Shown: positions 51,712 to 62,131 of the stretch, piece by piece | How positions within the stretch are numbered: the first letter of the stretch is position 1 | Layout: every line of letters starts with the position of its first letter | NCBI RefSeq assembly: GCF_015319165.1 | Contig: NZ_JADIVZ010000001.1 | Span: forward strand, 806,001-870,000 | Reading direction: 5' to 3' | Length of the DNA stretch: 64,000 nucleotides | From: Nocardioides acrostichi | Lineage (GTDB): Bacteria > Actinomycetota > Actinomycetes > Propionibacteriales > Nocardioidaceae | Notes under the pieces: generated by a model | Databases searched by the model: none | Told to the model about the DNA's origin: nothing | Seen by the model: the letters and a program-made list of their open reading frames with translations, nothing else | Program-made: the position numbers and the translations under genes

Positions 51712-52620
51712 ATGTCGCACGGTCACGGGCACGGCCCCCCAGCCGACCAGCGTGGTCGGCTGGGGCTCGTGCTCGCACTCTCGCTCGTGGTGCTCGTCGT
51801 CGAGCTCGTGGGTGCGGTGGTCACCGGCTCTCTCGCCCTGCTCGCCGACGCCGGTCACATGCTCTCGGACGTCGCGGGGCTGGGCATGGCGTTCACCGCC
51901 GCGACGCTGGTGCGGCGCCCCGCGACCGACCGCCGCACCTGGGGGTTCCGGCGCGCGGAGATCCTGGCCGCGGCCGCTCAGGCGGCTCTGCTGCTGGTGG
52001 TCGGGCTGTGGGTGTTGGTGCAGGGCGTCGAGCGGCTCCTCGACCCGCCGAGCGTCGGCTCGGGCGGCATGCTGCTCTTCGGCGTCGTGGGCCTCGTCGC
52101 GAACCTGGTCGCGATCGGCGTCCTGCTGAGAGGTCGCGGAGCCTCGCTCAACACCCGGGCCGCGTTCCTCGAGGTCGTGAACGACGCCTTGGGTTCGATC
52201 GCGGTGGTGATCGCCGCGCTCGTGATCGCCCGCTGGGGCTGGGACCGCGCCGACGCCGTGGCCTCGCTGCTCATCGCCGGACTGATCCTGCCGCGCACGC
52301 TGCTCCTTCTGCGCGAGAGCGTCGAGGTCCTGATGGAGTCCACGCCGGCCGGCCTCGACCTGGCCGACGTGCGCGCCCGGGTGCTGGCGCTCGACCACGT
52401 GGTGGAGGTGCACGATCTGCACGCCAGCCAGGTCGCCACCGGGCTGCCCACGCTCACCGCCCACGTCGTGCTCGACGAGCGCTGCTTCCACAGTGGGCAC
52501 TCCGCCGAGCTGCTCGACCAGGTGCAGGCCTGCCTCGTCGACGACTTCGACATCGCCCACTCCACCATCCAGTTCGAGGCGCCGCACCACGTTGAGCACG
52601 AGCAGCGCGGGCATCCCTGA
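51712..52620 (+). CDS. cation diffusion facilitator (CzcD-like) metal exporter
   Basis: A 302-residue CDF with six hydrophobic segments and a His-rich start (SHGHGHG). The first metal site DAGHMLSDVAG is complete. The second, usually HxxxD, reads EVVND, with glutamate for histidine; this may alter metal preference. The C-terminal cytoplasmic domain (VVEVHDLHASQVATGLPTLTAHVVL) is present. It exports zinc, cobalt or a similar ion in exchange for protons. ATG 51712 is chosen for the His-rich start. Confidence 0.9.
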   Translation: MSHGHGHGPPADQRGRLGLVLALSLVVLVVELVGAVVTGSLALLADAGHMLSDVAGLGMAFTAATLVRRPATDRRTWGFRRAEILAAAAQAALLLVVGLWVLVQGVERLLDPPSVGSGGMLLFGVVGLVANLVAIGVLLRGRGASLNTRAAFLEVVNDALGSIAVVIAALVIARWGWDRADAVASLLIAGLILPRTLLLLRESVEVLMESTPAGLDLADVRARVLALDHVVEVHDLHASQVATGLPTLTAHVVLDERCFHSGHSAELLDQVQACLVDDFDIAHSTIQFEAPHHVEHEQRGHP

Positions 52621-52643
52621 CAGCGGATTCCGAGCTCCGGCGA

Positions 52644-52649
52644 TACCCT
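52644..52649 (+). promoter_or_regulatory. possible -10 element of a leaderless promoter
   Basis: TACCCT lies seven bases before ATG 52657, with no ribosome-binding site between. Confidence 0.4.
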
Positions 52650-52656
52650 GGCGGCC

Positions 52657-53181
52657 ATGGCCTCCCTGGTGCTCACCGTCGTCGGACCCGACCGTGCCGG
52701 ACTCGTCTCCGAGGTCTCCCGCGTGGTCGAGGCCGCCGGCGGCAGCTGGCAGCGCAGCGCCCTGGCCCGACTGGCCGGCACCTTCGCCGGAGTCGTGCTC
52801 GTCGATGTCCCCGACCGCCAGCGCGGGGCTCTCGAGGCGACCCTCGCCGAGCTCGGCGCCCAGGGGCTCACGGTCACGGTCGCGGACGACGAGGGGTCGC
52901 CCTCGGATGCCCACGGCACGACCTGGCGGTTGCACCTACTCGGCCAGGACCGCCCCGGCATCGTCGCCGAGATCTCCGGTGCCCTCGCCGTGCACGGCGT
53001 CGGCATCGACGAGATCGCCACCCAGGTGCGCGAGGCTCCCATGGCCGGTGGCCTGCTCTTCGAGGTCGAAGCGGTGCTCAGCGTGCCGGCCGACCTCGAC
53101 GAGTCCGTGGTGCGTTCCGACCTCGAGCGGGTCGCCGACGAGCTGCTGGTCGATCTCGAACTCGACGTCTCCACCGACTAG
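52657..53181 (+). CDS. two-ACT-domain protein, GcvR-like
   Basis: A 174-residue protein of two ACT domains, residues about 1-80 and 90-172, each opening with a ligand-binding loop: TVVGPDRAGLVSEVSRVVE and LLGQDRPGIVAEISGALAV. GcvR-type proteins sense glycine and control the glycine cleavage system by binding another regulator. No gcv genes are adjacent. The role here is therefore uncertain, but amino-acid sensing is likely. Confidence 0.8.
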   Translation: MASLVLTVVGPDRAGLVSEVSRVVEAAGGSWQRSALARLAGTFAGVVLVDVPDRQRGALEATLAELGAQGLTVTVADDEGSPSDAHGTTWRLHLLGQDRPGIVAEISGALAVHGVGIDEIATQVREAPMAGGLLFEVEAVLSVPADLDESVVRSDLERVADELLVDLELDVSTD

Positions 53182-53201
53182 CACCGTCGTGGCATGTCGA
53201 C

Positions 53202-53333
53202 TGAAAACTAGTGACGGGTCACGTGAAAACTAGCGACGGGTCACGTGAAAACTAGCGACGGGTCACGTGAAAACTGGCGACGGGTCACGTGAAAACTGGC
53301 GACGGGTCACGTGAAAACTGGCGACGGGTCAGC
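53202..53333. repeat. 22-bp repeat family A, six tandem units
   Basis: Units start at 53202, 53224, 53246, 53268, 53290 and 53312. Each begins TGAAAACT, continues AG or GG, then YGACGGGTCA, mostly followed by CG. This is family A in the opposite orientation to 24749 and 45723. The overlap TCACGTGA between units is a perfect palindrome. The last unit carries the stop codon of the CBS gene. Confidence 0.95.
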
Positions 53334-53745
53334 GGGAGGCCGCGCGTTCGTCGCGTCGTGATCTGATGCCGGCATCCGAGCAGTAGCCGTGGCCCGACCG
53401 CTTGCGGCACACCAGGCCGAGCAGGCGGCCGGTGTCGTCGACGACGGCCAGCCGGCGACTGGCACCGCCGACGAAGGCGGCGGCCAGGTCGGGTTCGGGC
53501 AGGTCGGCCCGGACGGTGCGACCCGCGAGGTCGGCGGCCTCGCTCGCGGGCGCGGCGTCGTCGAGCCCGTGGAGGTCGTCGCGCTGGACGGCGGCCACGA
53601 GGTGGCCGGCATCGTCGACGAGCAACGCGAGATGCACGTGCTCGCCGGCGAGGAAGGTCCGGACGTCGCCGACGGTCGCGTCGGCGGGGTGTGTGGTGGG
53701 GGAGCGGACGGCCACGTCGAGGGCCGTCGTGCCGTGCGTGGTCAC
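53329..53745 (-). CDS. CBS-domain protein
   Basis: A 138-residue protein from GTG 53745, which overlaps the stop of the TetR gene. It contains two CBS motifs (DVAVRSPTTHPADATVGDVRTFLAG and RLAVVDDTGRLLGLVCRKR). CBS pairs bind adenine nucleotides and report energy state. The C-terminus has a cysteine-histidine tail (CRKRSGHGYCSDAG) that might bind metal. Its stop codon lies in the last unit of the family A array. It is cotranscribed with the TetR regulator. Confidence 0.75.
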   Translation of the reverse strand: MTTHGTTALDVAVRSPTTHPADATVGDVRTFLAGEHVHLALLVDDAGHLVAAVQRDDLHGLDDAAPASEAADLAGRTVRADLPEPDLAAAFVGGASRRLAVVDDTGRLLGLVCRKRSGHGYCSDAGIRSRRDERAASR

Positions 53746-54353
53746 GCGCGGCCCCCGGGTGTCTCGAGGAGTGCGCGGAGGTGGCGGAGCAGGTCGTCGA
53801 CGAGGACGTCGGGAGAGCGGTCGCGTCCGCTCGCCACCCAGTCGGCGAGCCACACCTGGAGCGCCGAGACCACCATGCCGCCCGCGATGCGCGGACGAAT
53901 GTCGGTGAGCTGACCGGCGGCGGCGACGGACTCCAGACCCGACACGATCATGTCGATGCCGGCGTCCCACACCGTGCCCTGCACCCCCTCGCCCGTGCTG
54001 GGAGCGAGCCAGCCTCCACCCGCGCCCAGGCTGAGGTCGAGGTAGGCGTCGTGCCGCATGAGGAACCGGCAGACCGCCCCGACGCCGCCGAGCATCCGGT
54101 CGAGCGATGACCCCAGGTCGGGTAGGTGGGAGATCTCGGCGAGGAGGCTCTCCATCCGCTCGCTGTGCAGAGCGTCCCAGATGCCGCTCTTGCCGTCGAA
54201 GGACTTGTAGACCGTCGCGAGCGACACGTCGGCGGTGGCCGCGATCGCGGTGACCTTGGTGGCGGCGAAGCCGAGCCGGCCGAACTCGGTCTCGGCGGCG
54301 GCGAGGATGCGCTCGCGGTAGAGGTCGCGCCGGGCCTCGGCGGTCGCCGTCAT
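53742..54353 (-). CDS. TetR family transcriptional regulator
   Basis: A 203-residue TetR protein with an N-terminal helix-turn-helix (EFGRLGFAATKVTAIAATADVSLATVYKSFDGK). It diverges from the Rieske oxygenase gene, and two similar inverted repeats lie between them. It therefore likely represses the oxygenase/DapB-like pair and itself. The ligand-binding domain gives no clue to the inducer. The CBS gene follows in overlap. Confidence 0.88.
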   Translation of the reverse strand: MTATAEARRDLYRERILAAAETEFGRLGFAATKVTAIAATADVSLATVYKSFDGKSGIWDALHSERMESLLAEISHLPDLGSSLDRMLGGVGAVCRFLMRHDAYLDLSLGAGGGWLAPSTGEGVQGTVWDAGIDMIVSGLESVAAAGQLTDIRPRIAGGMVVSALQVWLADWVASGRDRSPDVLVDDLLRHLRALLETPGGRA

Positions 54354-54406
54354 CGTGCCTCCTCGGGGACGTCGATCGGGGTCGGCGAGTCTCTTGACGC
54401 CGTGCG

Positions 54407-54443
54407 CAGAATCGTGGTTCTGTGCTGCAGAACGGTCATTCTA
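54407..54443. promoter_or_regulatory. candidate TetR operator pair
   Basis: Two matching sites, CAGAA-N6-TTCTG (54407-54422) and CAGAA-N6-TTCTA (54428-54443), are 21 bp apart, two helical turns. They lie between the TetR gene and the Rieske gene. Confidence 0.5.
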
Positions 54444-54468
54444 TCGCGTGCGAAGGAGCGTCGTCGTC

Positions 54469-55593
54469 GTGAAACCGACCCTACCGATGAACCCCACCGG
54501 CTGGTTCCAGGTGGCGTGGTCCGACCAGGTCGACGTGGGCCAGGTCGTGCGAATGCGCTACTTCGACCGCGACCTGGTCGCCTGGCGCGCCGAGTCCGGC
54601 AAGGTCACCGTGATGGACGCCTACTGCGAGCACCTCGGTGCGCATCTCGGATACGGCGGCAAGGTCGTCGGCGAGAACATCCAGTGCCCCTTCCACGGCT
54701 GGCAGTGGAACGACCGCGGCCGCAACGTCTGCATCCCCTACGAGGACCGCCCCAACCTCGGCCGCCGCATCGACACGCTGCCCACCGAGGAGGTCAACGA
54801 GGCGATCTTCGTGTGGCACGACGTCGACCGCGGCCAACCGACCTTCGACGTCCCCGACATGTGGGCCGACTTCGAGGAGCACCCGCTCGGCGGCGGTACC
54901 ACGCGCGAGGCCTACTACCCGCTGAACGAGACGTCGAAGCTGCACCACGCGGCTCTGGAGATGCACCCGCAGTACGTGCTCGAGAACGGCGTCGACTTCG
55001 CCCACTTCAAGTACGTGCACGAGACCCCCATCGTCCCGGAGTTCACTCGCCAGGACTTCGACGGCGCCGTCTCCTACGTCGACTTCACCATCACCTTCGA
55101 CGCCCGTGACGAGGGCGGCACCATCGAGGACATCAACTCCGGCGTCCACGCCATCAACGGCGGCCTGGGGGTGGCCATCACTCGCAGTTGGGGCATGATC
55201 GACAACCGCACCATGACGGCCATCACGCCGGTCGACGACTCCACCAGCGCGGTCTTCTTCACCGTGTGGATCGGGCGCAAGCCCGGTGACAACCGCGACC
55301 GGTCCGACGGCGCCGACCGCCACGCCCAGGGTGTGATCGAGCAGTTCCAGAACGATGTCGACATCTGGAGCCACCAGAAGTACGCCAGTCCGGCGGCCCT
55401 GGCACGAGGCGAGTACGAGGGTTTCACCGCTCTGCGCGCGTGGGCCGAGCAGTTCTATCCCGGCGACACCCCGGCGACACCCCGGCGACACCCCGGTGAC
55501 ATCTCAGTGACGCCGCCCGACACCTCCCTCGCCGACCGGCCTTCCGGCTCTCGCGCGGCACCCCGTCCAGGATCACCAAGGAGCCCCGCATGA
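54469..55593 (+). CDS. Rieske non-heme iron oxygenase, KshA-like
   Basis: A 374-residue terminal oxygenase. The Rieske cluster ligands are in CEHLGAHLG and CPFHGWQWND; the mononuclear iron site is in NGVDFAHFKYVHETP. This layout matches 3-ketosteroid 9-alpha-hydroxylase and related enzymes, but the substrate is not proven. GTG 54469 is preceded by AAGGAG ten bases upstream. The C-terminus carries a Pro/Ser/Arg-rich tail encoded partly by 11-bp tandem repeats, likely not part of the catalytic fold. It overlaps the next gene by four bases. Confidence 0.85.
   Translation: MKPTLPMNPTGWFQVAWSDQVDVGQVVRMRYFDRDLVAWRAESGKVTVMDAYCEHLGAHLGYGGKVVGENIQCPFHGWQWNDRGRNVCIPYEDRPNLGRRIDTLPTEEVNEAIFVWHDVDRGQPTFDVPDMWADFEEHPLGGGTTREAYYPLNETSKLHHAALEMHPQYVLENGVDFAHFKYVHETPIVPEFTRQDFDGAVSYVDFTITFDARDEGGTIEDINSGVHAINGGLGVAITRSWGMIDNRTMTAITPVDDSTSAVFFTVWIGRKPGDNRDRSDGADRHAQGVIEQFQNDVDIWSHQKYASPAALARGEYEGFTALRAWAEQFYPGDTPATPRRHPGDISVTPPDTSLADRPSGSRAAPRPGSPRSPA
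55459..55502. repeat. four 11-bp tandem repeats at the 3' end of the Rieske gene
   Basis: Units CCCGGCGACAC at 55459, 55470 and 55481, and CCCGGTGACAT at 55492. An 11-bp period shifts the reading frame with each unit, so copy number changes would alter the tail of the protein. Confidence 0.92.
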
Positions 55594-56681
55594 CCAGCAC
55601 CAACGACCAACCGATCCGCGTCTTCCAGGTCGCCACCGGCAACGTCGGCTCGGAGATGATCAAGCGTCTGGGCTCCCAGCCCGATCTCGAGCTCGTGGGC
55701 GTGCACTGCTACTCACCCGAGAAGGTCGGCACGGACGTCGGCGAGCTCGCCGGGGTCGGGCCGGTCGGCATCACCGCCACCGGCACGGTGGAGGAGATCC
55801 TCGCCGCTCGGCCCGACGTGCTGACCTTCCACGGCGTGTTCCCCGACGAGGATCTCTACGTGCAGGTGCTCGAGGCCGGTATCGACATCGTCACCACCGC
55901 CGATTGGATCACCGGCTTCCATCGCGACACCAATCACCCGCACCACTCCGGCCGCAAGGTCAGCGAGGTCATCGAGTCGGCGTGTCAGCGAGGCGGCTCC
56001 ACCTTCTACGGCACCGGCATGAACCCAGGCCACAACCAGATCATCGGCGTGGCCGTGAGTGCCAACGTGGCCGACATCGAGAACGTCACCACCATCGAGT
56101 CGGTCGACGTCTCGTGTCACCACTCAGCCGACACCTGGCGCGAGGTCGGCTACGGCCTGCCGGTCGACGATCCGGCCCTGCCCGACATGCTGCGCAAGTA
56201 CACCGAGGTCTTCGCCGACTCGGTCTACCTCAAGGCCGACTGCTTCGGCCTGGAGCTCGACGAGGTCAGGTTCTCCTACGAGCTCGGCGCCTGCACCAAG
56301 GACGTCGACCTCGGCTGGTACCAGCTGCCGAAGGGTTCGCTCGGCGGGAACTACATCAAGTACCAGGGCATGATCGACGGCGTGCCGCGCGTCGAGACGC
56401 ACCTGGAGTGGCAGATGACGCCGGACACCGACCCGAGCTGGGACATCAAGGGCTGCTACATCACCCAGATCAAGGGCGACCCGCAGATCTACAACAAGCA
56501 CATGATCTTTCCGGCGCCCGGCGTGGACCTCTCCGACCCCTCGGACTTCGCCTCGATCGGCATGACGGTGACCGGCATGCCGGCGTTGAACTCGATCAAG
56601 GCCGTGCACGCTGCCCGCCCGGGGATCATCACCAGTGCCGACCTGCCGCTGCGCGGCTTCGCGGGGCGCTTCAAGCTCTGA
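55590..56681 (+). CDS. DapB-like NAD(P)H-dependent dehydrogenase family protein
   Basis: A 363-residue protein with a Rossmann N-terminus (VFQVATGNVGSEMIKRL) and the layout of dihydrodipicolinate-reductase-like or 2,4-diaminopentanoate dehydrogenase-like proteins. The stretches ADWITGFHRDTNHPHHSG and GTGMNPGHNQIIGVAVSANV are conserved among actinobacterial members. It is in overlap with the Rieske gene, so it probably acts on the oxygenase product or supports it. The start AAGGAGCCCCGC is a good ribosome-binding site. Confidence 0.8.
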   Translation: MTSTNDQPIRVFQVATGNVGSEMIKRLGSQPDLELVGVHCYSPEKVGTDVGELAGVGPVGITATGTVEEILAARPDVLTFHGVFPDEDLYVQVLEAGIDIVTTADWITGFHRDTNHPHHSGRKVSEVIESACQRGGSTFYGTGMNPGHNQIIGVAVSANVADIENVTTIESVDVSCHHSADTWREVGYGLPVDDPALPDMLRKYTEVFADSVYLKADCFGLELDEVRFSYELGACTKDVDLGWYQLPKGSLGGNYIKYQGMIDGVPRVETHLEWQMTPDTDPSWDIKGCYITQIKGDPQIYNKHMIFPAPGVDLSDPSDFASIGMTVTGMPALNSIKAVHAARPGIITSADLPLRGFAGRFKL

Positions 56682-56741
56682 ACCGGAACCGGAACCGGGG
56701 CACGGAGACGCGTCGACGACGACGCCTGGCAGGGTGGGCTC

Positions 56742-57065
56742 ATGGTCTACCTCCTGCTGGGCGTCGCGATCGTCCTCGAGGTGATCGGCACCTCGCTGCT
56801 CCGGGCGACCGACGGGTTCACGCGGCTGCTGCCCTCGCTCGGGGTCGTGATCGGCTACGGCGGTGCCGCCCTCCTGCTCAGCCACGTGGTCAAGCACCTG
56901 CCGGTGGGCGTGACCTATGCCATCTGGAGCGCGGTCGGCACCGCGCTCGTGGTCACGATCGGGGTCACCGTGCTGGGCGACCGCTTCACTCCGGCCGTCG
57001 GCCTCGGCCTGGTCATGGTCGTCGCCGGCGTCGTCGTCCTCAATCTGTCGGGCTCGACGCACTGA
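56742..57065 (+). CDS. small multidrug resistance (SMR) family transporter
   Basis: A 107-residue protein with four membrane segments, the exact size of EmrE-type pumps. The essential glutamate is Glu13 in VAIVLEVIGTSLLRATDGFTR, and VTYAIWSAVGTALV is the conserved third segment. It exports cationic drugs or metabolites by proton exchange as a dimer. It stands alone between the DapB-like gene and the convergent katG gene. Confidence 0.92.
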   Translation: MVYLLLGVAIVLEVIGTSLLRATDGFTRLLPSLGVVIGYGGAALLLSHVVKHLPVGVTYAIWSAVGTALVVTIGVTVLGDRFTPAVGLGLVMVVAGVVVLNLSGSTH

Positions 57066-57174
57066 CGCAGGGGGTCATGGGTCGTCAGGTGTCGAGCAGT
57101 CGGTCCGAGGCCTGGCGTTCGAGGGGTGGCCTGGGCCCGACCGAGATCGTTGCGACCAGCCCAACAGACGGCGA

Positions 57175-57212
57175 GAGGCCGCCCGCCCGGACGGATCCGG
57201 TCGAGCGGCCTC
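57175..57212. terminator. hairpin between the SMR and katG genes
   Basis: Perfect 8-bp stem GAGGCCGC (57175-57182) and GCGGCCTC (57205-57212); the loop contains a further palindrome CGGATCCG (57192-57199). It can terminate both convergent transcripts. Confidence 0.6.
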
Positions 57213-57243
57213 GCGTGTCACGCCGCGACTCCCACGCGGGAGA

Positions 57244-59481
<2,238 letters not shown>

Positions 59482-59943
59482 TCAGACGGTGGGTGCCGGT
59501 GTCGACGGGCCGGCGTCGACTCGGCAGGTGGGGCATCGGCCCCAGTACACGACCTCGGCCTCGTCGATCGTGAAGCCATGGTCGTCGGACGCCGTGAGGC
59601 ACGGCGTGTAGGCCACCGCGCAGTCGACGTCGGCGATGGCGCCGCAACCACGGCACACCACGTGGTGGTGGTTGTCGCCGATGCGGGTCTCGTACCTCGC
59701 CACCGAGCCCTGGGGCTGGATGCGACGGACCAGGCCGGCCTCGGTCAGCACCCGCAGGCAGTCGTAGACGGCTTGATGGGAGACCTCGGGCAGCGTGGCG
59801 CGGGCGGATCGGATGACGGTCTCGGTGTCGAGGTGCGGGTGGCCGTGCACCGCGGCGAGCACCGCGGTGCGCGGCTTGGTCACGCGAAGGCCCGCGGCAC
59901 GCAGGTGGGCCTCGAGTTCGGCGGTGGTCGGTGCGAGTGACAT
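59482..59943 (-). CDS. furA: Fur family regulator FurA
   Basis: A 153-residue Fur protein read from ATG 59943. The structural zinc cysteines are in VVCRGCGAI and GRCPTCRVD; histidine-rich DNHHHVV contributes to the metal site. In actinobacteria FurA represses katG and itself until oxidised. It precedes katG with a 45-base gap and has a near-perfect palindromic operator at its promoter. Confidence 0.92.
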   Translation of the reverse strand: MSLAPTTAELEAHLRAAGLRVTKPRTAVLAAVHGHPHLDTETVIRSARATLPEVSHQAVYDCLRVLTEAGLVRRIQPQGSVARYETRIGDNHHHVVCRGCGAIADVDCAVAYTPCLTASDDHGFTIDEAEVVYWGRCPTCRVDAGPSTPAPTV

Positions 59944-59964
59944 CGGCACGACCTTGCCATGAGA

Positions 59965-59981
59965 TCTTGAACGATTCAAGA
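59965..59981. promoter_or_regulatory. FurA-type operator
   Basis: TCTTGAA-CGA-TTCAAGA, seven perfect base pairs on each side, 22 bases upstream of the furA start. It matches the known TCTTGA...TCAAGA style of actinobacterial furA-katG sites. Confidence 0.75.
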
Positions 59982-60085
59982 GTAGCCGTCGGTCGGCGTG
60001 GCGGAACCGTCGCGCCGGGTCACGAACGGCACCCGCGTCCGGGCCTTCGTTGCAGAGGAGACGCATCCGCAACGCTCCCAGCCGC

Positions 60086-60091
60086 TACCGT
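60086..60091 (+). promoter_or_regulatory. possible -10 element of a leaderless promoter
   Basis: TACCGT lies six bases before GTG 60098; the same hexamer and spacing are found at 47369. Confidence 0.4.
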
Positions 60092-60097
60092 GCGCAG

Positions 60098-60997
60098 GTG
60101 AGTCGTGGTGAGGCGCCGGGTCGCGGGCGGTCCCTGGCCCGGGTGACGGCGGTCTACGCGGTGGCGGTGCTGGCCGGCGCACTGTGGTTGCTGCTCGGCC
60201 CGCAGACGCCGTGGCGGTGGTTCGACACGCTGGTCGCCGACCTGTTGGCGACGCTGGTGGTGTTCTCGGGCAGCAGGGCGCTGGGCAACTCCTCGGTCTA
60301 CGACGCCTACTGGAGCCTCGCGCCGCCGCTGCTCGTGTTGGCGTGGTGGCTCGATCGCGACCCCGGCTCGGACCCGGTGCGCGCGGTGCTGTTCGCCGGC
60401 GTCCTGCTCGCATGGGCGGTGCGGCTCACCGCCCACTGGGTGCGCGGCTGGTCCGGACTCGACCACGAGGACTGGCGGTACCCGCTGCTGCGTGACGGTG
60501 CCGGGCGGTTCGGGGTGGTGGTCGATCTGGTGGCGATCCACGTGATCCCGACCGTGCAGGTGTTCGTCGCGCTGCTGCCCGCCTACCTGCTCACCACGGG
60601 GGCACCGTCGTCGCACCCGCTGGCGATCCTCGTGCTCGCGGTGGGCCTGCTGGTGGGCCTCGTGGCCGTGACCCTCGAGACGGTCGCCGACGAGCAGATG
60701 CGGCGGTTCGTCGCCGCACGCACGCCCGGAGCCGTCATGGACGCCGGCCTCTGGGCCTGGTCGCGGCACCCGAACTACCTCGGAGAGTGGCTGTGGTGGC
60801 TCTCGGTGGCCCTGGTCGGCCTCGGCGCGGCCCCCGGTCAGTGGTGGTGGGCGCTGCCCGGGCCGGCAGTCATGCTGGCGATGTTCGCCTTCGCGAGCAT
60901 CCCGATGATGGACCGGCGCTCTCTCGAGCGGCGGCCCGCCTACGCCGAGGTCGTCGCCCGGGTGCCGGCGTTCTTCCCGCGGCGGCCACGCGCGTGA
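60098..60997 (+). CDS. DUF1295 family membrane protein (steroid 5-alpha-reductase-like)
   Basis: A 299-residue membrane protein with about seven hydrophobic segments. The NADPH-binding C-terminal stretch typical of steroid-reductase-like methyltransferases is seen in WAWSRHPNYLGEWLWW and ending EVVARVPAFFPRRPRA; the loop LDHEDWRYPLLRD is characteristic of DUF1295. Whether it reduces a lipid or steroid is not known. Its stop overlaps the flavoprotein start. Confidence 0.85.
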   Translation: MSRGEAPGRGRSLARVTAVYAVAVLAGALWLLLGPQTPWRWFDTLVADLLATLVVFSGSRALGNSSVYDAYWSLAPPLLVLAWWLDRDPGSDPVRAVLFAGVLLAWAVRLTAHWVRGWSGLDHEDWRYPLLRDGAGRFGVVVDLVAIHVIPTVQVFVALLPAYLLTTGAPSSHPLAILVLAVGLLVGLVAVTLETVADEQMRRFVAARTPGAVMDAGLWAWSRHPNYLGEWLWWLSVALVGLGAAPGQWWWALPGPAVMLAMFAFASIPMMDRRSLERRPAYAEVVARVPAFFPRRPRA

Positions 60998-62127
60998 CCC
61001 GCATCGTCGTCGCCGGGCTCGGCGACACCGGGGTCCTCACCGCCGTCGGGTTGCGCCGCCGTCTGCCGCGGGCCGAGATCGTGGGGGTCTCACCCACCAC
61101 GGAGCTGGTGAGCGGCCAGGAACTCGGGATGCGCCTCGCGGACCCCACCCGCTGGCAGCGCGACTACCGGTTCGGCTACGACCGCATCCGCGGCCTCGAC
61201 GGCGTCCGTGCACTGCACGGCACGCTGACCGACCTCGACGTCGAGGGCCGGGTCGCGCATGCGCGGCGCCTCGACGGCACGACCGAGCAGCTGCCCTACG
61301 ACGTGCTGGTCGTCGCCACCGGCGTGGCGAACGGCTTCTGGCGCGACGCCACCGCGCGCACCGGGTCCGATACCGACGCCGCGCTGAGGTCGGGCCACGA
61401 GCGCGTCGCGGCGGTGGCGGACGGCGGCACGCTGGCCGTCGTGGGCGGCGGAGCGGCCGCGGTGAGCGCGGCCGCAAACCTCGCAGCGCGGTGGCCGCGG
61501 CTGCGGGTGCACCTCTACCACCCCGGCGCCCTGCCACTGCCCTCGCACCACGCGCGCACCGCGCGTCGGGTGCGCGAGGTGCTGGCCCGACGTGGCGTCG
61601 TCCTGCACCCGGAGCACCGGGCCGAGCTACCGACGAACGCCGACACGCTGAGGTCGTGGGGCTCGGGACCGCTCGCCTTCACTACCGGCCAGCCCCCGGC
61701 GCCCGCAGACCTGGTGCTGTGGGCGGTCGGGCGGGTCTCGCCGCACACCGGCTGGCTACCCGCCGATCTGCTCGACGGCGACGGCTTCGTGCGTGCTCGG
61801 CTCGACCTCACCGTGCCCGGGGCGCCGGGTGTGTTCGCCATCGGTGACGTGGCGGCCACCGACCCGCTGCGCAGCTCGGCACGCAACTTCGGCCACCGCA
61901 CGCTGGTGCGCAACGTGGCCGCGCACCTGCGTGGCGCACCCCTGCGCGAGTTCAGACCGCCGAGGTCGCGCTGGGGATCGGTTCTGGGCCCCCAGCCCGA
62001 GGGGCTCGACCTCTTCGGACCCACCGGACGACGCACCCGCGTGCCCGCGGCGGTCAACGACCACGTGCTCCAGGGGTTCGTCGTGCGACGAGTGCTCTAC
62101 CGCGGCGTCGACCCGGACCGCTCGTGA
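60994..62127 (+). CDS. NDH-2-like FAD-dependent oxidoreductase
   Basis: A 377-residue pyridine-nucleotide-disulfide-type flavoprotein. The FAD motif (VVAGLGDTGVLTAVGL), second dinucleotide motif (VVGGGAAAVSAAANLA) and AIGDVAATD are present. It resembles type II NADH dehydrogenases and related quinone reductases. It has no disulfide redox pair. It overlaps the DUF1295 gene and may supply or use electrons with it. A convergent amidohydrolase gene begins four bases after its stop. Confidence 0.82.
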   Translation: MTRIVVAGLGDTGVLTAVGLRRRLPRAEIVGVSPTTELVSGQELGMRLADPTRWQRDYRFGYDRIRGLDGVRALHGTLTDLDVEGRVAHARRLDGTTEQLPYDVLVVATGVANGFWRDATARTGSDTDAALRSGHERVAAVADGGTLAVVGGGAAAVSAAANLAARWPRLRVHLYHPGALPLPSHHARTARRVREVLARRGVVLHPEHRAELPTNADTLRSWGSGPLAFTTGQPPAPADLVLWAVGRVSPHTGWLPADLLDGDGFVRARLDLTVPGAPGVFAIGDVAATDPLRSSARNFGHRTLVRNVAAHLRGAPLREFRPPRSRWGSVLGPQPEGLDLFGPTGRRTRVPAAVNDHVLQGFVVRRVLYRGVDPDRS

Positions 62128-62131
62128 AGCC

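Noticed and set aside
47946-51713. Very long reverse open frame over the hydrolase and thiolase-hydratase genes
   Set aside because: It is a GC-rich antisense shadow: low complexity, Arg/His/Gly-rich composition and no family motif. The forward thiolase-hydratase frame and the shorter hydrolase frame have clear conserved motifs.
53202-53333. CRISPR array
   Set aside because: The 22-bp units are directly adjacent without unique spacers, and no cas genes are present.
24749-53333. Insertion sequence ends
   Set aside because: No transposase gene or paired terminal repeats were seen near any of the 22-bp arrays.
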